From DASSBR01 sp035708085 (GTDB taxonomy: Bacteria; Pseudomonadota; Gammaproteobacteria; Natronospirales; DASSBR01), in the NCBI GenBank assembly GCA_035708085.1, contig DASSTE010000031.1:1-29859 (forward strand): a stretch of DNA of 29,859 bases, written 5' to 3'. The position numbers and the translations under genes are program-made. The notes below the pieces were generated by a model. The model searched no databases. It saw only the letters and a list, made by a program, of their open reading frames with translations, and had not been told where the DNA came from. This document shows positions 1 through 7,140 of this stretch, one piece after another (positions within the stretch are counted from its first letter, which is position 1; every line of letters begins with the position of its first letter).

Positions 1-268
1 TGGACGCATCTTCGTCAGCAGGTTTACCTGGGCGATGATCGGTTCGTAGAAAGGATGCAAAAGCGAGCCCAGGTGCAGGGAGATGAGTTGAGCATTGCCA
101 AGATTCAGCGGAGAGCGCCTGGCGGTAATTGCCAAGAAGCATCAGAAGCGGGATGAGGCTATTATTGCAGCCTATGCGACCGGCGTTTATAGCTATCGTG
201 AGATCGCCGAACACTTCGATTTACATCTGGCGACGGTAGGGCGGATTGTCCGGAAGCGGATGTTATGA
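1..268 (+). pseudogene. REP-associated tyrosine transposase, C-terminal part, frameshifted
   Basis: This is the 3' end of a transposase gene that enters from outside the window. Frame 1 reads WTHLRQQVYLGDDRFVERMQ and then QRRAP, and hits a stop near 151. The rest of the protein continues in frame 2 from about 113 (LAVIAKKHQKRDEAI, then SYREIAEHFDLHLATVGRIV) and ends with TGA at 266–268. Both parts resemble the C-terminus of REP-associated (IS200/Y1-type) transposases, where a 'LG..FVERM' stretch is followed by a 'RDEAI..AY..G.YS..EIAEHFG' helix-turn-helix tail. The frame change lies between about 110 and 130, so the product would be truncated. The catalytic Y1 domain would lie upstream of the window and cannot be judged. 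A second degraded copy of the same tail is at 5992–6051. The family call rests on remembered motifs. Confidence 0.62.
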
Positions 269-303
269 TGCAAAGGCATGCGGCAGCTGAAGGGAGTAGC
301 TCT

Positions 304-696
304 ATGCATATCGGTAGTTGTCTTTGCGGCGCAGTAAAGTACGAAATCGACGGCGCCCTTGGCCGAACGTATTACTGCCACTGCTCCCGCTGTCGCAAGA
401 CGAGCGGCGCGGCTTTTGCGGCAAACGCCGTCATTTCGCCAAACCAGTTCTGTATCACCGAAGGCGAGGACCTTCTTGCGTCCTTTATCGCTTCTAACGG
501 CGCAAACCGAATTTTTTGCTCGCGTTGCGGCTCTCATCTCGTGGTGAGCCAAGGCGACCAGATGCGCCTGCGTCTCGGCAGCCTGGACACACCGCTCAAT
601 GCCTCGCTGGATATGCACATTTTTGTCGAATCAAAAGCGGACTGGCACCAGATTCTTGACGATTTGCCGCAATACGATGAACGGCCACAGGTCTGA
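304..696 (+). CDS. GFA-family (CENP-V/GFA domain) zinc protein
   Basis: A 130-residue protein of the GFA fold, named after glutathione-dependent formaldehyde-activating enzyme. Zinc-binding cysteines are in the usual places: C6 and C8 in GSCLCGAVKY, C25/C27/C30 in YCHCSRCR, and C72/C75 in FCSRCG. I chose the ATG at 304 because an AGGGAG ribosome site sits at 291–296 and because the family normally starts just before the first CxC motif; the upstream in-frame ATG at 265 would add 13 atypical residues. Most members are small zinc proteins of unknown substrate, so formaldehyde detoxification should not be assumed. It is followed after 14 bp by a second GFA gene, and the two look like an operon of paralogues. 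Confidence 0.85.
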   Translation: MHIGSCLCGAVKYEIDGALGRTYYCHCSRCRKTSGAAFAANAVISPNQFCITEGEDLLASFIASNGANRIFCSRCGSHLVVSQGDQMRLRLGSLDTPLNASLDMHIFVESKADWHQILDDLPQYDERPQV

Positions 697-710
697 CAAG
701 GGACAGTACC

Positions 711-1067
711 ATGCTTACAGGTTCATGCCATTGCGGGGCGGTGAAGATCGAAGTGGCACGCAAGCCACGGCGCCTCACAAGCTGCAACTGTTCAATCTGC
801 CGTCGCCACGCCGGGTTGTGGGGCTACTACGACAAAAGCAAGGTGAAGATCGTGGCCCGCAGAGGTGCGCTCGAGCGTTACGTCTGGGGCGACAAGTGCC
901 TTGCGCTCTGTAGATGCGCTACCTGCGGTTGCGTAACGCACTGGCAACCCATCGGCCGCACTGGCAACAGAATGGGCGTTAACTTCCGCAACTTTGACCC
1001 ATCCGTGATTGAGTCAACTCGGATTCGGAGGCTGGATGGTGCCAATACCTGGAAATTCCTGGACTAA
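711..1067 (+). CDS. GFA-family (CENP-V/GFA domain) zinc protein, second paralogue
   Basis: A 118-residue GFA-fold protein with C6/C8 (GSCHCGAVKI), C25/C27/C30 (SCNCSICRR) and the third cysteine group C69/C72 (CRCATCGC). A purine-rich ribosome site (AAGGGA) lies about 8 bp before the ATG. It begins 14 bp after the first GFA gene, so both are probably on one transcript. The two proteins differ clearly outside the cysteine motifs (this one has the WGYYDKSKV insert and ends in NTWKFLD). They are therefore different GFA subfamilies rather than a recent duplication. The substrate is unknown. Confidence 0.85.
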   Translation: MLTGSCHCGAVKIEVARKPRRLTSCNCSICRRHAGLWGYYDKSKVKIVARRGALERYVWGDKCLALCRCATCGCVTHWQPIGRTGNRMGVNFRNFDPSVIESTRIRRLDGANTWKFLD

Positions 1068-1214
1068 GCGCAGACAGAACTGACGGCTTGTGCCCGCCGA
1101 ATAACTCCGAAGAACTGCTAGTAGCAACGGCTTGAATGCCAACAAGTTTCTAATGACTGTTCACCGGGGGACGGTAGCATTCCACTGAGAAATGTCCGCC
1201 AAAAGGCGGCGTCC

Positions 1215-2132
1215 TTACGGACGAATGCGGATGATCGTCTTGCCCTTGCGTCGCGCGGTCGGGTTGAGGGCCGCAACGGCATCGTCGAGGGTCGCGACGT
1301 TGCCGATGTTCGTCCGCAGTCGTCCCTCCCGCACCCGCTGGACGATCTCGCCCAGTTGGGTACGATCGGACTCGACAACGAAGTCGATCGTGAGGCCGTC
1401 CGCCGGCCGCGCCTCGGTCGGGCCGACGACGGACACCAGGATCCCTCCGGCCCGGATCAGGCCTGCGGACCGCTTCTGGATGTCGCCGCCGATGACATCA
1501 AAAACCAGATCGACTCCGCCGACATCTTCCAGGGCATCGTTTTCGAGGTCGACGAACTCCTGCGCGCCGAAGTCGAGAGCCTTCTGGCTGTCGGCGGCGC
1601 GACCGGTGCCGATGACGTAGGCGCCAAACTCATGTGCGAGTTGCGTCACCATCGCCCCGACCGCGCCGGCCGCGCCATGCACGAGCACACTCTGCCCCGC
1701 CTGAAGGCGGCCATGTTCGAACAGCCCTTGCCATGCCGTCAGCCCCGAAATTGGCAGGCTCGCGCCCACGGTGAAGTCGACGTCGCCCGGCAGCGGCGAG
1801 AGGTTGCGCGCCTCAATCGCCACATATTCCGCCAGGGTACCGTCGCGATGCCAGTCGCTGAGGCCGAACGCCCGTTGTCCTACAGACAGTCCGGTCGTGC
1901 CATAGCCGAGGGCGGTGACCACTCCGGCCAGTTCGTGTCCAGGGATCGACGGAGTTCGATCACGGCCGGCGCGATCGGTCCAGGTCGAGGGCCACTCCAT
2001 CTCGGTCGGGACGAATCCCGACGCATGAATCTGAACGATGACGTCGTTTATCGCTGCCGCCGGTTCGGGCCGATCCGCCAGCGTCATTCCGGCTGTTCCT
2101 GCGGCCTGATCCGCAACCACTATGGCTTTCAC
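1215..2132 (-). CDS. MDR-family NADPH:quinone oxidoreductase-like protein
   Basis: About 305 residues of the medium-chain dehydrogenase/reductase superfamily, quinone-oxidoreductase branch. The GroES-like N-terminal half contains the PSIPGHELAGVV motif; the Rossmann half contains VHGAAGAVGAMVTQLA, the NADPH-binding glycine motif. There is no structural-zinc cysteine cluster, as expected for the quinone-reductase branch. I prefer the GTG at 2130–2132 (VKAIVVADQ) because this family starts 'MKAIVV' and a GACGAGG ribosome site is just upstream. An ATG at 2198 would add 22 residues overlapping the upstream gene. It lies 19 bp after a frameshifted AraC-type regulator on the same strand, so the pair probably formed one transcription unit. 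The substrate cannot be read from the sequence. Confidence 0.85.
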   Translation of the reverse strand: MKAIVVADQAAGTAGMTLADRPEPAAAINDVIVQIHASGFVPTEMEWPSTWTDRAGRDRTPSIPGHELAGVVTALGYGTTGLSVGQRAFGLSDWHRDGTLAEYVAIEARNLSPLPGDVDFTVGASLPISGLTAWQGLFEHGRLQAGQSVLVHGAAGAVGAMVTQLAHEFGAYVIGTGRAADSQKALDFGAQEFVDLENDALEDVGGVDLVFDVIGGDIQKRSAGLIRAGGILVSVVGPTEARPADGLTIDFVVESDRTQLGEIVQRVREGRLRTNIGNVATLDDAVAALNPTARRKGKTIIRIRP

Positions 2133-2151
2133 AGGAATTGCCTCGTCGGAA

Positions 2152-3188
2152 TCATGGCCGACAGTTGGTAGCGAGCGCTGCCGGATCATCGGAGGCAAAG
2201 TTCATTTTCTGTCGAGTTTGCTTACGGTATGTCGTCGGGTCCTCGCCATAGCGCTCATGGAATCGCGAGCTGAAATGGCTGCGGCTGGAAAACCCCACGG
2301 CTGTCGCAATCGATGTGATCGAATCCTCAGTCGCCATAATCAGATCACGTGCCTTGGCAAGGCGCGCGCGCGACACGAATTCGATCGGCGTTGTGCCTGT
2401 CGTTTCCACGAATGCTTTGGCGAAGGCGGAACGGCTCATACCTGCGGCCTTGGCCAGCGACGCCACGGTGTCGCGGCTGATGGCTGTGAAAGGATGGCGA
2501 TGACTGATCGGCCCACTCCCGGCTTCAGGAGGATTGCCGGCGAGCTACCGGCTTGATGCAATTGATCAAGGTCGTACCTCAGAAGTTCGACCAGACACGC
2601 CTTCATCAAAGTGTTCGCGAGAATCTGGGAACCGGCCGTGCGGAATCTGCTCTCGTCGAGCATGGTTTCGAACGCGCTTCTGACAAAAGCGTCGTTGTCC
2701 GGCTTGGCGCTTATGGGGCGGACGAGTCCATCGAATGCATCGAAATCCGGGGCAAGACCAATCCGGATTCGGCCACACAGCACACGAATTTCAGGTTCTG
2801 CACCAACGAACGCATCAAGGTACATGAGGTTATGAAGCCCCATATGGAGGGCTTCTTCGACACCGAACGTTCGATTGACCGATTCCTGACCCGCCAGCGT
2901 ACGCGCAAGATTCTTGGGCAGCAGAATAATGCTGCCTGGCGGCGACACCAGCGGTTCGTGGCCTTCAACGGAGAGATGCAACGTACCCTTGAGCACATAC
3001 ATGATCTTCAGGTCGGAGATTGCCGGGACGACAAGCGCCGCGTTCCGGGCGATCCGGCATATCGCGAAAGCCTCGACACGCACATCCATCGAATCAAGGA
3101 TTCGTTCCGCCAGCGATGCGAGCGAGCCGGGTGGACCCGACACGGCGGGACCCCGGCGAAACAAATTATCGAAATCAGAGCTTTTCAT
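2152..3188 (-). pseudogene. AraC-family transcriptional regulator, frameshifted
   Basis: The N-terminal part (start ATG at 3186–3188, MKSSDFDNLF) is an AraC cupin-type sensor domain, with motifs such as KIMYVLKGTLHLSVEG and PPGSIILLPKN. It reads through GVGRSVIAIL and then runs out of frame to a stop at 2436. The DNA-binding part continues in another frame (TVASLAKAAGMSRSAFAKAF, then SITSIATAVGFSSRSHFS) and ends at 2152. Both helix-turn-helix units are intact. The frame change falls within about 2470–2495 and fits the loss of a single base, because restoring one base gives the usual spacing between 'AI' and 'TVASLA'. As written, the protein lacks its DNA-binding domain. It could be a true pseudogene or a sequence error. 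It lies directly upstream of the MDR gene, which it may have controlled. Confidence 0.8.
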
Positions 3189-3419
3189 GGGAACGCAACC
3201 ACGCCGTGAGATTCCATTCAAAGGCATTCGATGCGGGTCCATTCTCCCGCGACGACGGCTGTCGGGCAACCCGGTTTTTCGCGCGTGCGTGCCGCATAGT
3301 CCAGATGCCGTGCGTCACCGTCCAAATTTGCGCGCAAGGCCCCTGAATCGCTGGTAGCGGCCCCTCCGGCTGATCATACTGTCGATGTCTTTTCACCGGC
3401 ACGAAAAGGAGACCAGTAG

Positions 3420-4010
3420 ATGAAAATCAATCGCTATGTAAACGCCGCATTGCTTGCTGTAGCGGCGACCGTATTATCGTCGGCGCTGGTATTCGCTGCA
3501 TCCGGCCGAACCCAAATGGCCGTCGCCACCCCGGGATCGGCACCGCCCGTTGACGCGAAAGGGAATTTGCATGTTCCGCCGAATTACCGCCAGGCCTACG
3601 AATATCTGGGATCCTGGGCAATCGCTGCCGACAGCGGGTCGGGATCGAAACAGATTCACGAAGTCTATGCGTCGCCGGGAACGATTGAGGCCTATCGCAA
3701 GACCGGAACATTCCCCAACGGCACCACACTCATCAAGGAAGTTTACGCAACACAGACGTCTCCAATGACAACTGGAACGGTCAGCCGCGTCGGCAAGCTC
3801 CAGGGCCGGTTTGTGATGGTGAGGGATAACAATGACGACCATCCCGGCAATCCGCTATGGGCTCACGGCTGGGGCTGGTCATGGTTCGACGCGGGCAAGC
3901 CAAATAAGACGACCTCGACGAGCTTCCAGGCGAACTGCCAAGGCTGTCATACTCCTGCGCGCAATACCGACTGGGTCTATATCCAGGGCTACGCGCCGCT
4001 CAAACGTTAA
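3420..4010 (+). CDS. cytochrome P460-family exported haem protein
   Basis: A 196-residue protein with an N-terminal signal peptide (MKINRYVNAALLAVAATVLS, predicted cleavage near residues 26–27, VFAAS), so it acts in the periplasm. The C-terminal region carries one c-type haem site, CQGCH, with C173, C176 and H177. The mature domain has the P460 pattern: an early HVPPNYRQAYEYLGSW segment, then VRVGKL-like strands, then W.WFDAGKP just before the haem motif. Known P460 proteins oxidise hydroxylamine or bind NO through a lysine–haem cross-link, but many 'P460 domain' proteins have no assigned role. I cannot identify the cross-linking lysine with confidence. The ATG has a good AAAGGAGA ribosome site. 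The gene is 77 bp upstream of msrB on the same strand. Confidence 0.82.
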   Translation: MKINRYVNAALLAVAATVLSSALVFAASGRTQMAVATPGSAPPVDAKGNLHVPPNYRQAYEYLGSWAIAADSGSGSKQIHEVYASPGTIEAYRKTGTFPNGTTLIKEVYATQTSPMTTGTVSRVGKLQGRFVMVRDNNDDHPGNPLWAHGWGWSWFDAGKPNKTTSTSFQANCQGCHTPARNTDWVYIQGYAPLKR

Positions 4011-4087
4011 GTCGAGAAACCGTGACGAGTTGAGCAGCAACGAATCCACCCACGATCTCCGTTTCACATTGAAACAAGGAGGAAGCA

Positions 4088-4534
4088 ATGGCTACTTACT
4101 ACAAGAACCCGGAAACGATCGCCAGGCTGTCGCCCGAGCAGTTCCGTGTGACGCAGGAAAGCGAAACGGAACGTCCGGGTACCGGCGCTTATCTTCACAA
4201 CAAGGAAGCAGGCATCTACGTGGACATCGTGTCAGGCGAACCGTTGTTCGCGTCGTCGGACAAATTTGATTCCGATTGCGGCTGGCCGAGCTTCACCAAG
4301 CCAATCGAATCGGCGCACGTCAACGAGCTGCGCGATACCACGTATGGCATGGTCCGGACCGAAGTGCGCTCGGCGCATGGTGACAGCCATCTCGGTCACG
4401 TCTTCCCCGACGGCCCGCGCGACAGGGGCGGTTTGCGCTACTGCATCAACTCGGCGTCCCTTCGTTTCGTGCCCAAGGCCGAAATGGAGGCACAAGGATA
4501 TGGCGCCTATCTCGATCAAGTGGAGGACATCTAA
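4088..4534 (+). CDS. msrB: peptide-methionine (R)-S-oxide reductase MsrB
   Basis: A 148-residue enzyme that reduces the R epimer of methionine sulfoxide in proteins. The catalytic cysteine is C119 in LRYCINSASLRF. The substrate-site motif is HLGHVFPDGP, with H101 and H104. A resolving-cysteine candidate is C64 in SDCGWPSF. The zinc-binding CxxC pairs found in many MsrBs are missing (the first site reads IVSGEP), so this is the zinc-free form. There is no signal peptide, so it is cytoplasmic. A strong AAGGAGG ribosome site precedes the ATG. Its TAA shares one base with the ATG of msrA, indicating translational coupling. Confidence 0.96.
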   Translation: MATYYKNPETIARLSPEQFRVTQESETERPGTGAYLHNKEAGIYVDIVSGEPLFASSDKFDSDCGWPSFTKPIESAHVNELRDTTYGMVRTEVRSAHGDSHLGHVFPDGPRDRGGLRYCINSASLRFVPKAEMEAQGYGAYLDQVEDI

Positions 4535-5046
4535 TGACTACCGAACGCGCTGTTCTTGCAGGCGGCTGCTTCTGGGGCATGCAGGACCTGATCCGCAAGT
4601 TGCCCGGCGTCGTTGCGACGCGGGTTGGTTATACCGGCGGCGACGTACCTAACGCCACCTATCGCAACCATGGCGGCCACGCAGAGGCCATCGAGATCCT
4701 CTTCGATCCGGAGCGGACCACCTATCGCCGCCTGCTCGAATTCTTTTTCCAGATCCACGACCCGACAACGCTCAATCGTCAAGGGAACGATCGCGGCACC
4801 AGCTATCGCTCGGCCATTTTCTTCACCAGCGATGAACAAAAAGCGGTGGCCCTGGACACAATCGCCGATGTCGAGGCGTCAGGCCTGTGGCCGGGCAAGG
4901 TTGTGACCGAAGTCGAGCCGGCCGGCGACTTCTGGGAAGCGGAGCCGGAGCACCAGGATTATCTTGAGCGACTCCCGAATGGTTATACCTGCCACTTTGC
5001 GCGACCGGGGTGGGTGCTGCCCGTTCGTGCGGAGACTAAAGTGTAG
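4534..5046 (+). CDS. msrA: peptide-methionine (S)-S-oxide reductase MsrA
   Basis: A 170-residue enzyme that reduces the S epimer of methionine sulfoxide; with MsrB it covers both stereoisomers. The catalytic motif GCFWG (C12) is near the N-terminus. The conserved YTGG, HAEAI and HDPTTLNRQGND segments follow, and a possible recycling cysteine lies in NGYTCHFARPGW near the C-terminus. There is no signal peptide. The start overlaps the msrB stop by one base. The last 11 bp overlap the end of the convergent, broken GST gene. Confidence 0.96.
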   Translation: MTTERAVLAGGCFWGMQDLIRKLPGVVATRVGYTGGDVPNATYRNHGGHAEAIEILFDPERTTYRRLLEFFFQIHDPTTLNRQGNDRGTSYRSAIFFTSDEQKAVALDTIADVEASGLWPGKVVTEVEPAGDFWEAEPEHQDYLERLPNGYTCHFARPGWVLPVRAETKV

Positions 5047-5405
5047 CCGGTTGCGCACCATTGAAAACCGCATATTGAGCATCGAAAGCCCGCTTGTAGG
5101 CAGGGCGCGCTTCCCCGCGGGCGACGTAGGCGGCGAGGTTCCGGTATTCGTCCAGAAGGCCCGATGATCTCAGCCGGAGCAGCACCGACACCATCATCAA
5201 GTCGCCCGCGCTGAACGCACCATCGAGCCAGTCGGCATTACCAAGGCGGGCGGAAAGTCGTTCCAACCGGTTTCGGATACGCTCCTCGACCAGGGGCAGG
5301 CGCTCTTTAGCCCAGGGCTTGTCGCCCTCCAGCATCGCGCGCCAGCCCCTTGCCGCCATCGGGCGATCGTTCAAAGGCGGTAATAGTCGGCAAGTCTGTT
5401 GTCAT
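5036..5405 (-). pseudogene. glutathione S-transferase-like gene, copy 1, large internal deletion
   Basis: The gene starts at the ATG at 5403–5405 with an AAAGGAG ribosome site and reads TITAFERSPDGGKGLARD, the GST N-terminal start. It then jumps at about 5334/5335 to the C-terminal domain (LEGDKPWAKERLP, ADWLDGAFSAGDLMMVSVLL). Compared with copy 2, the segment equivalent to 7437–7730 (294 bp) is missing. The two parts lie in different frames, so translation from the N-terminus stops soon after the junction. The loss removes most of the thioredoxin-like domain and the start of the helical domain. It is clearly non-functional. Its 3' end overlaps msrA. It is divergent from the DUF4440 gene at 5524, the same arrangement as in copy 2. 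Confidence 0.88.
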
Positions 5406-5523
5406 GGCGGTCGCTCCTTTGCTCGGGATAGTGGGTTGCCCGGCCTTCAATGTATAGTCGAACGGCCCGGCAAAGTTCGACAAGCCGGACAAAAAAATTC
5501 TCCGGCCATTGCTGGTGCCAACT

Positions 5524-5931
5524 ATGCAGAACGATGAGCAGCATATCCGCGAACTTATTTCAACGTGGCTCGCGGCGAGTAAAGCCGGCGACACAGAAAA
5601 GGTCTTGTCGCTGATAACCGACGACGTAGTCTTCCTCGTTGCCGGCCAGCCTGCCTCTGCCATGCGCAAGGCCGACTTTGCTGCTGCCTTGCAAGCACAG
5701 GCTGGCCCGGATGCGCCGGAAATCGACGGGTCGAGCGACATCCAGGAGATCAAGGTGCTCGGCGACTGGGCTTTCCTGTGGCAGAAGCTTTCCGTCACCA
5801 TGACGCCGCCCGGCGATGCCAAGCCGATGACGCGTGCCGGTTACACGCTGACGATCGTCAGGAAGGACGGCGGCAAATGGAAGCTCGCGCGCGACGCTAA
5901 TATGCTGGCGCCGACGGAAACGGAAACTTAG
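5524..5931 (+). CDS. DUF4440 / SgcJ-EcaC-type NTF2-fold protein
   Basis: A 135-residue protein of the SnoaL/NTF2-like fold. It begins MQNDEQHIRELISTWLAASK, then has the typical core: DVVFLVAGQPA, a tryptophan-rich LGDWAFLWQKLSV strand, and RAGYTLTIVRKDGGKWKLARDAN at the end. These small one-domain proteins bind diverse ligands and often have no known reaction. I chose the ATG at 5524 because family members start 'M.DE..IR.LI..W'; no clear ribosome site is visible, and a TTG at 5509 is in frame. It is transcribed divergently from the broken GST copy 1. A 71-bp fragment of a second copy lies at 7921–7991. Confidence 0.82.
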   Translation: MQNDEQHIRELISTWLAASKAGDTEKVLSLITDDVVFLVAGQPASAMRKADFAAALQAQAGPDAPEIDGSSDIQEIKVLGDWAFLWQKLSVTMTPPGDAKPMTRAGYTLTIVRKDGGKWKLARDANMLAPTETET

Positions 5932-5937
5932 CAGGAG

Positions 5938-5991
5938 CTACAACCGCACGCGCGACAGCCGCAGCGCGTTCGTCACCACCGACACCGACGA
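5938..5991 (-). pseudogene. fragment of a copper-transporting P-type ATPase C-terminus
   Basis: On the minus strand this 54-bp stretch reads SSVSVVTNALRLSRVRL followed by a TAG stop. This closely matches the conserved C-terminal tail of P1B copper ATPases (CopA), usually preceded by 'AMAL'. Immediately upstream the frame is closed by a stop codon and the matching sequence ends, exactly where the transposase-tail fragment at 5992 begins. It is a remnant only. The identification rests on one short but distinctive motif. Confidence 0.6.
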
Positions 5992-6051
5992 CTAGCGATA
6001 ATTGCCAGGAAGCATCAGAAGCGGGATGATGCCTTTTCGGCGTATGGATAG
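5992..6051 (+). pseudogene. fragment of REP-associated transposase tail, second copy
   Basis: The plus strand reads LAIIARKHQKRDDAFSAYG followed by TAG. This parallels LAVIAKKHQKRDEAIIAAYATG at 113–180. At the DNA level a block of about 30 bp is almost identical (AATTGCCAGGAAGCATCAGA here against AATTGCCAAGAAGCATCAGA at 127). One codon is missing and a stop has appeared. It abuts the copper-ATPase fragment. Confidence 0.65.
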
Positions 6052-6100
6052 ATTGTGCACCTGTTTTAGGGTGTCGAATCGTAGGTGGGTAATTAAAATA

Positions 6101-6511
6101 ATGGCTACTGATCGTGCATACCTTTGTAGTCGAGATGACTGCGCCCATAGGCGATGGGCACCTTCTCTTTTCGCGGCGCTAAAAGATGTAGCGCACCGTC
6201 AAGAGGTAGCCTGCCCCCTATGCGGTGCACCAAGCTCGCTCGAGCTAACTTTCCCCTTTGCCCTTGGGGCTGGCACACGCACTTGTAGAGTCGTCGCCGC
6301 ATTCCTGCCTGAGAAGATCGTCGATTGGCAAGATGGCGACGCCACTGTGCAGTTTTACCCGTTTTTAGCAGTTACGGAGTCGAACAATAAGGATCAGTCA
6401 TTTTGGCTGCCTTATTGGCACGTAACGACGCGAGAGGGGCGATCGACAAACAAATACGGCCAATGGGCGCCCTACATCGATTCATCGTTGTTTGCTTCTA
6501 TGGTGAGCTAG
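6101..6511 (+). CDS. uncharacterised protein with two cysteine pairs
   Basis: A 136-residue protein that I do not recognise. The ATG at 6101 (MATDRAYLCSRDDCAHRRWA) is the most natural start. The N-terminal part has C-x4-C and later CPLCG, suggesting a small zinc-ribbon-like unit within the first 50 residues. The remainder has aromatic-rich strands (FWLPYWHVTT, KYGQWAPYIDSSLF). No signal peptide or membrane segment is visible. The ribosome site is weak, and the leader before it (6080–6100) is AT-rich compared with the neighbours. It lies between the copies of the duplicated GST/DUF4440 module, next to transposase and copA debris, so it was probably acquired. Whether it is expressed is unclear. 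Confidence 0.55.
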   Translation: MATDRAYLCSRDDCAHRRWAPSLFAALKDVAHRQEVACPLCGAPSSLELTFPFALGAGTRTCRVVAAFLPEKIVDWQDGDATVQFYPFLAVTESNNKDQSFWLPYWHVTTREGRSTNKYGQWAPYIDSSLFASMVS

Positions 6512-6527
6512 GCGCGCGCAGAAGGGT

Positions 6528-6614
6528 ATGCCTTATGACGCCTTGCTCAACATGGTTCTCAACCTGATTGCTCTCACCGTTTGCGCGGCAAGCGTCTGCT
6601 GCTTGCGCCGGTAA
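6528..6614 (+). CDS. possible 28-residue hydrophobic peptide
   Basis: A short frame after an AGAAGGG ribosome-like site encodes MPYDALLNMVLNLIALTVCA followed by ASVCCLRR. It is one continuous hydrophobic helix with a basic end, long enough for a single membrane span. It lies in an otherwise empty gap between the orphan protein and the YCII gene. I have no family for it, and it could be a chance frame. Confidence 0.2.
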   Translation: MPYDALLNMVLNLIALTVCAASVCCLRR

Positions 6615-6698
6615 CCGCGACGGTTCGGGCCGCGCGAAGCAGATCATGAATTCAGATTTTTGGCGCGTACCCCCTCCTCTTTCAGCTATGCCGCGAGC

Positions 6699-7073
6699 TT
6701 ACTGGTTAGCGTCGGGTTCCTGGCTCGGAGCCGGGCGGAAGAAAATCTCGCGCACCTCGACCGCCGCTTGGGTCACCGCACCCTTGCGTACCCACGCGAG
6801 CGCCTCGTCCATATTGTCGGCTTCCAGCACCAAGACTCCCCCAATGTGCTCCTTGGTCTCGATGTACGGACCGTCGGTGACGAGCACCTTGCCGTTGGGC
6901 TGTTTCTGCAGCACTCGTGCATTAGCGGCCGGGGTAAGGCCGCAGGCGAACTTTCTGACGCCGGCAGCAACCATTTCGCGGTTCACCGCGTGTATCTTCC
7001 CGATAGTCGCTTCTGTTTCGGCGGACGGGTCGTAGTCGTCGGGAAGGTACGTAGCAACCAGATACTGTGGCAT
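6699..7073 (-). CDS. YCII-related (DGPF) domain protein
   Basis: A 124-residue protein with the YCII/DGPF-type motif TDGPYIETKEHIGGVLVLEA and the usual later segment DNMDEALAWVRK. The family has a ferredoxin-like dimeric fold. Members are often encoded near sigma factors or stress genes, and their reaction is mostly unknown. The ATG at 7071–7073 is preceded by GAGGAG. It lies alone between the duplicated modules, convergent with the gene at 6101. Confidence 0.85.
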   Translation of the reverse strand: MPQYLVATYLPDDYDPSAETEATIGKIHAVNREMVAAGVRKFACGLTPAANARVLQKQPNGKVLVTDGPYIETKEHIGGVLVLEADNMDEALAWVRKGAVTQAAVEVREIFFRPAPSQEPDANQ

Positions 7074-7140
7074 GACTCTAGCTCCTCGGTGTTTCGTTAC
7101 CCTCTGTAGTCGTTCGGGGTGGCCTCAAATTGACAGCCAC

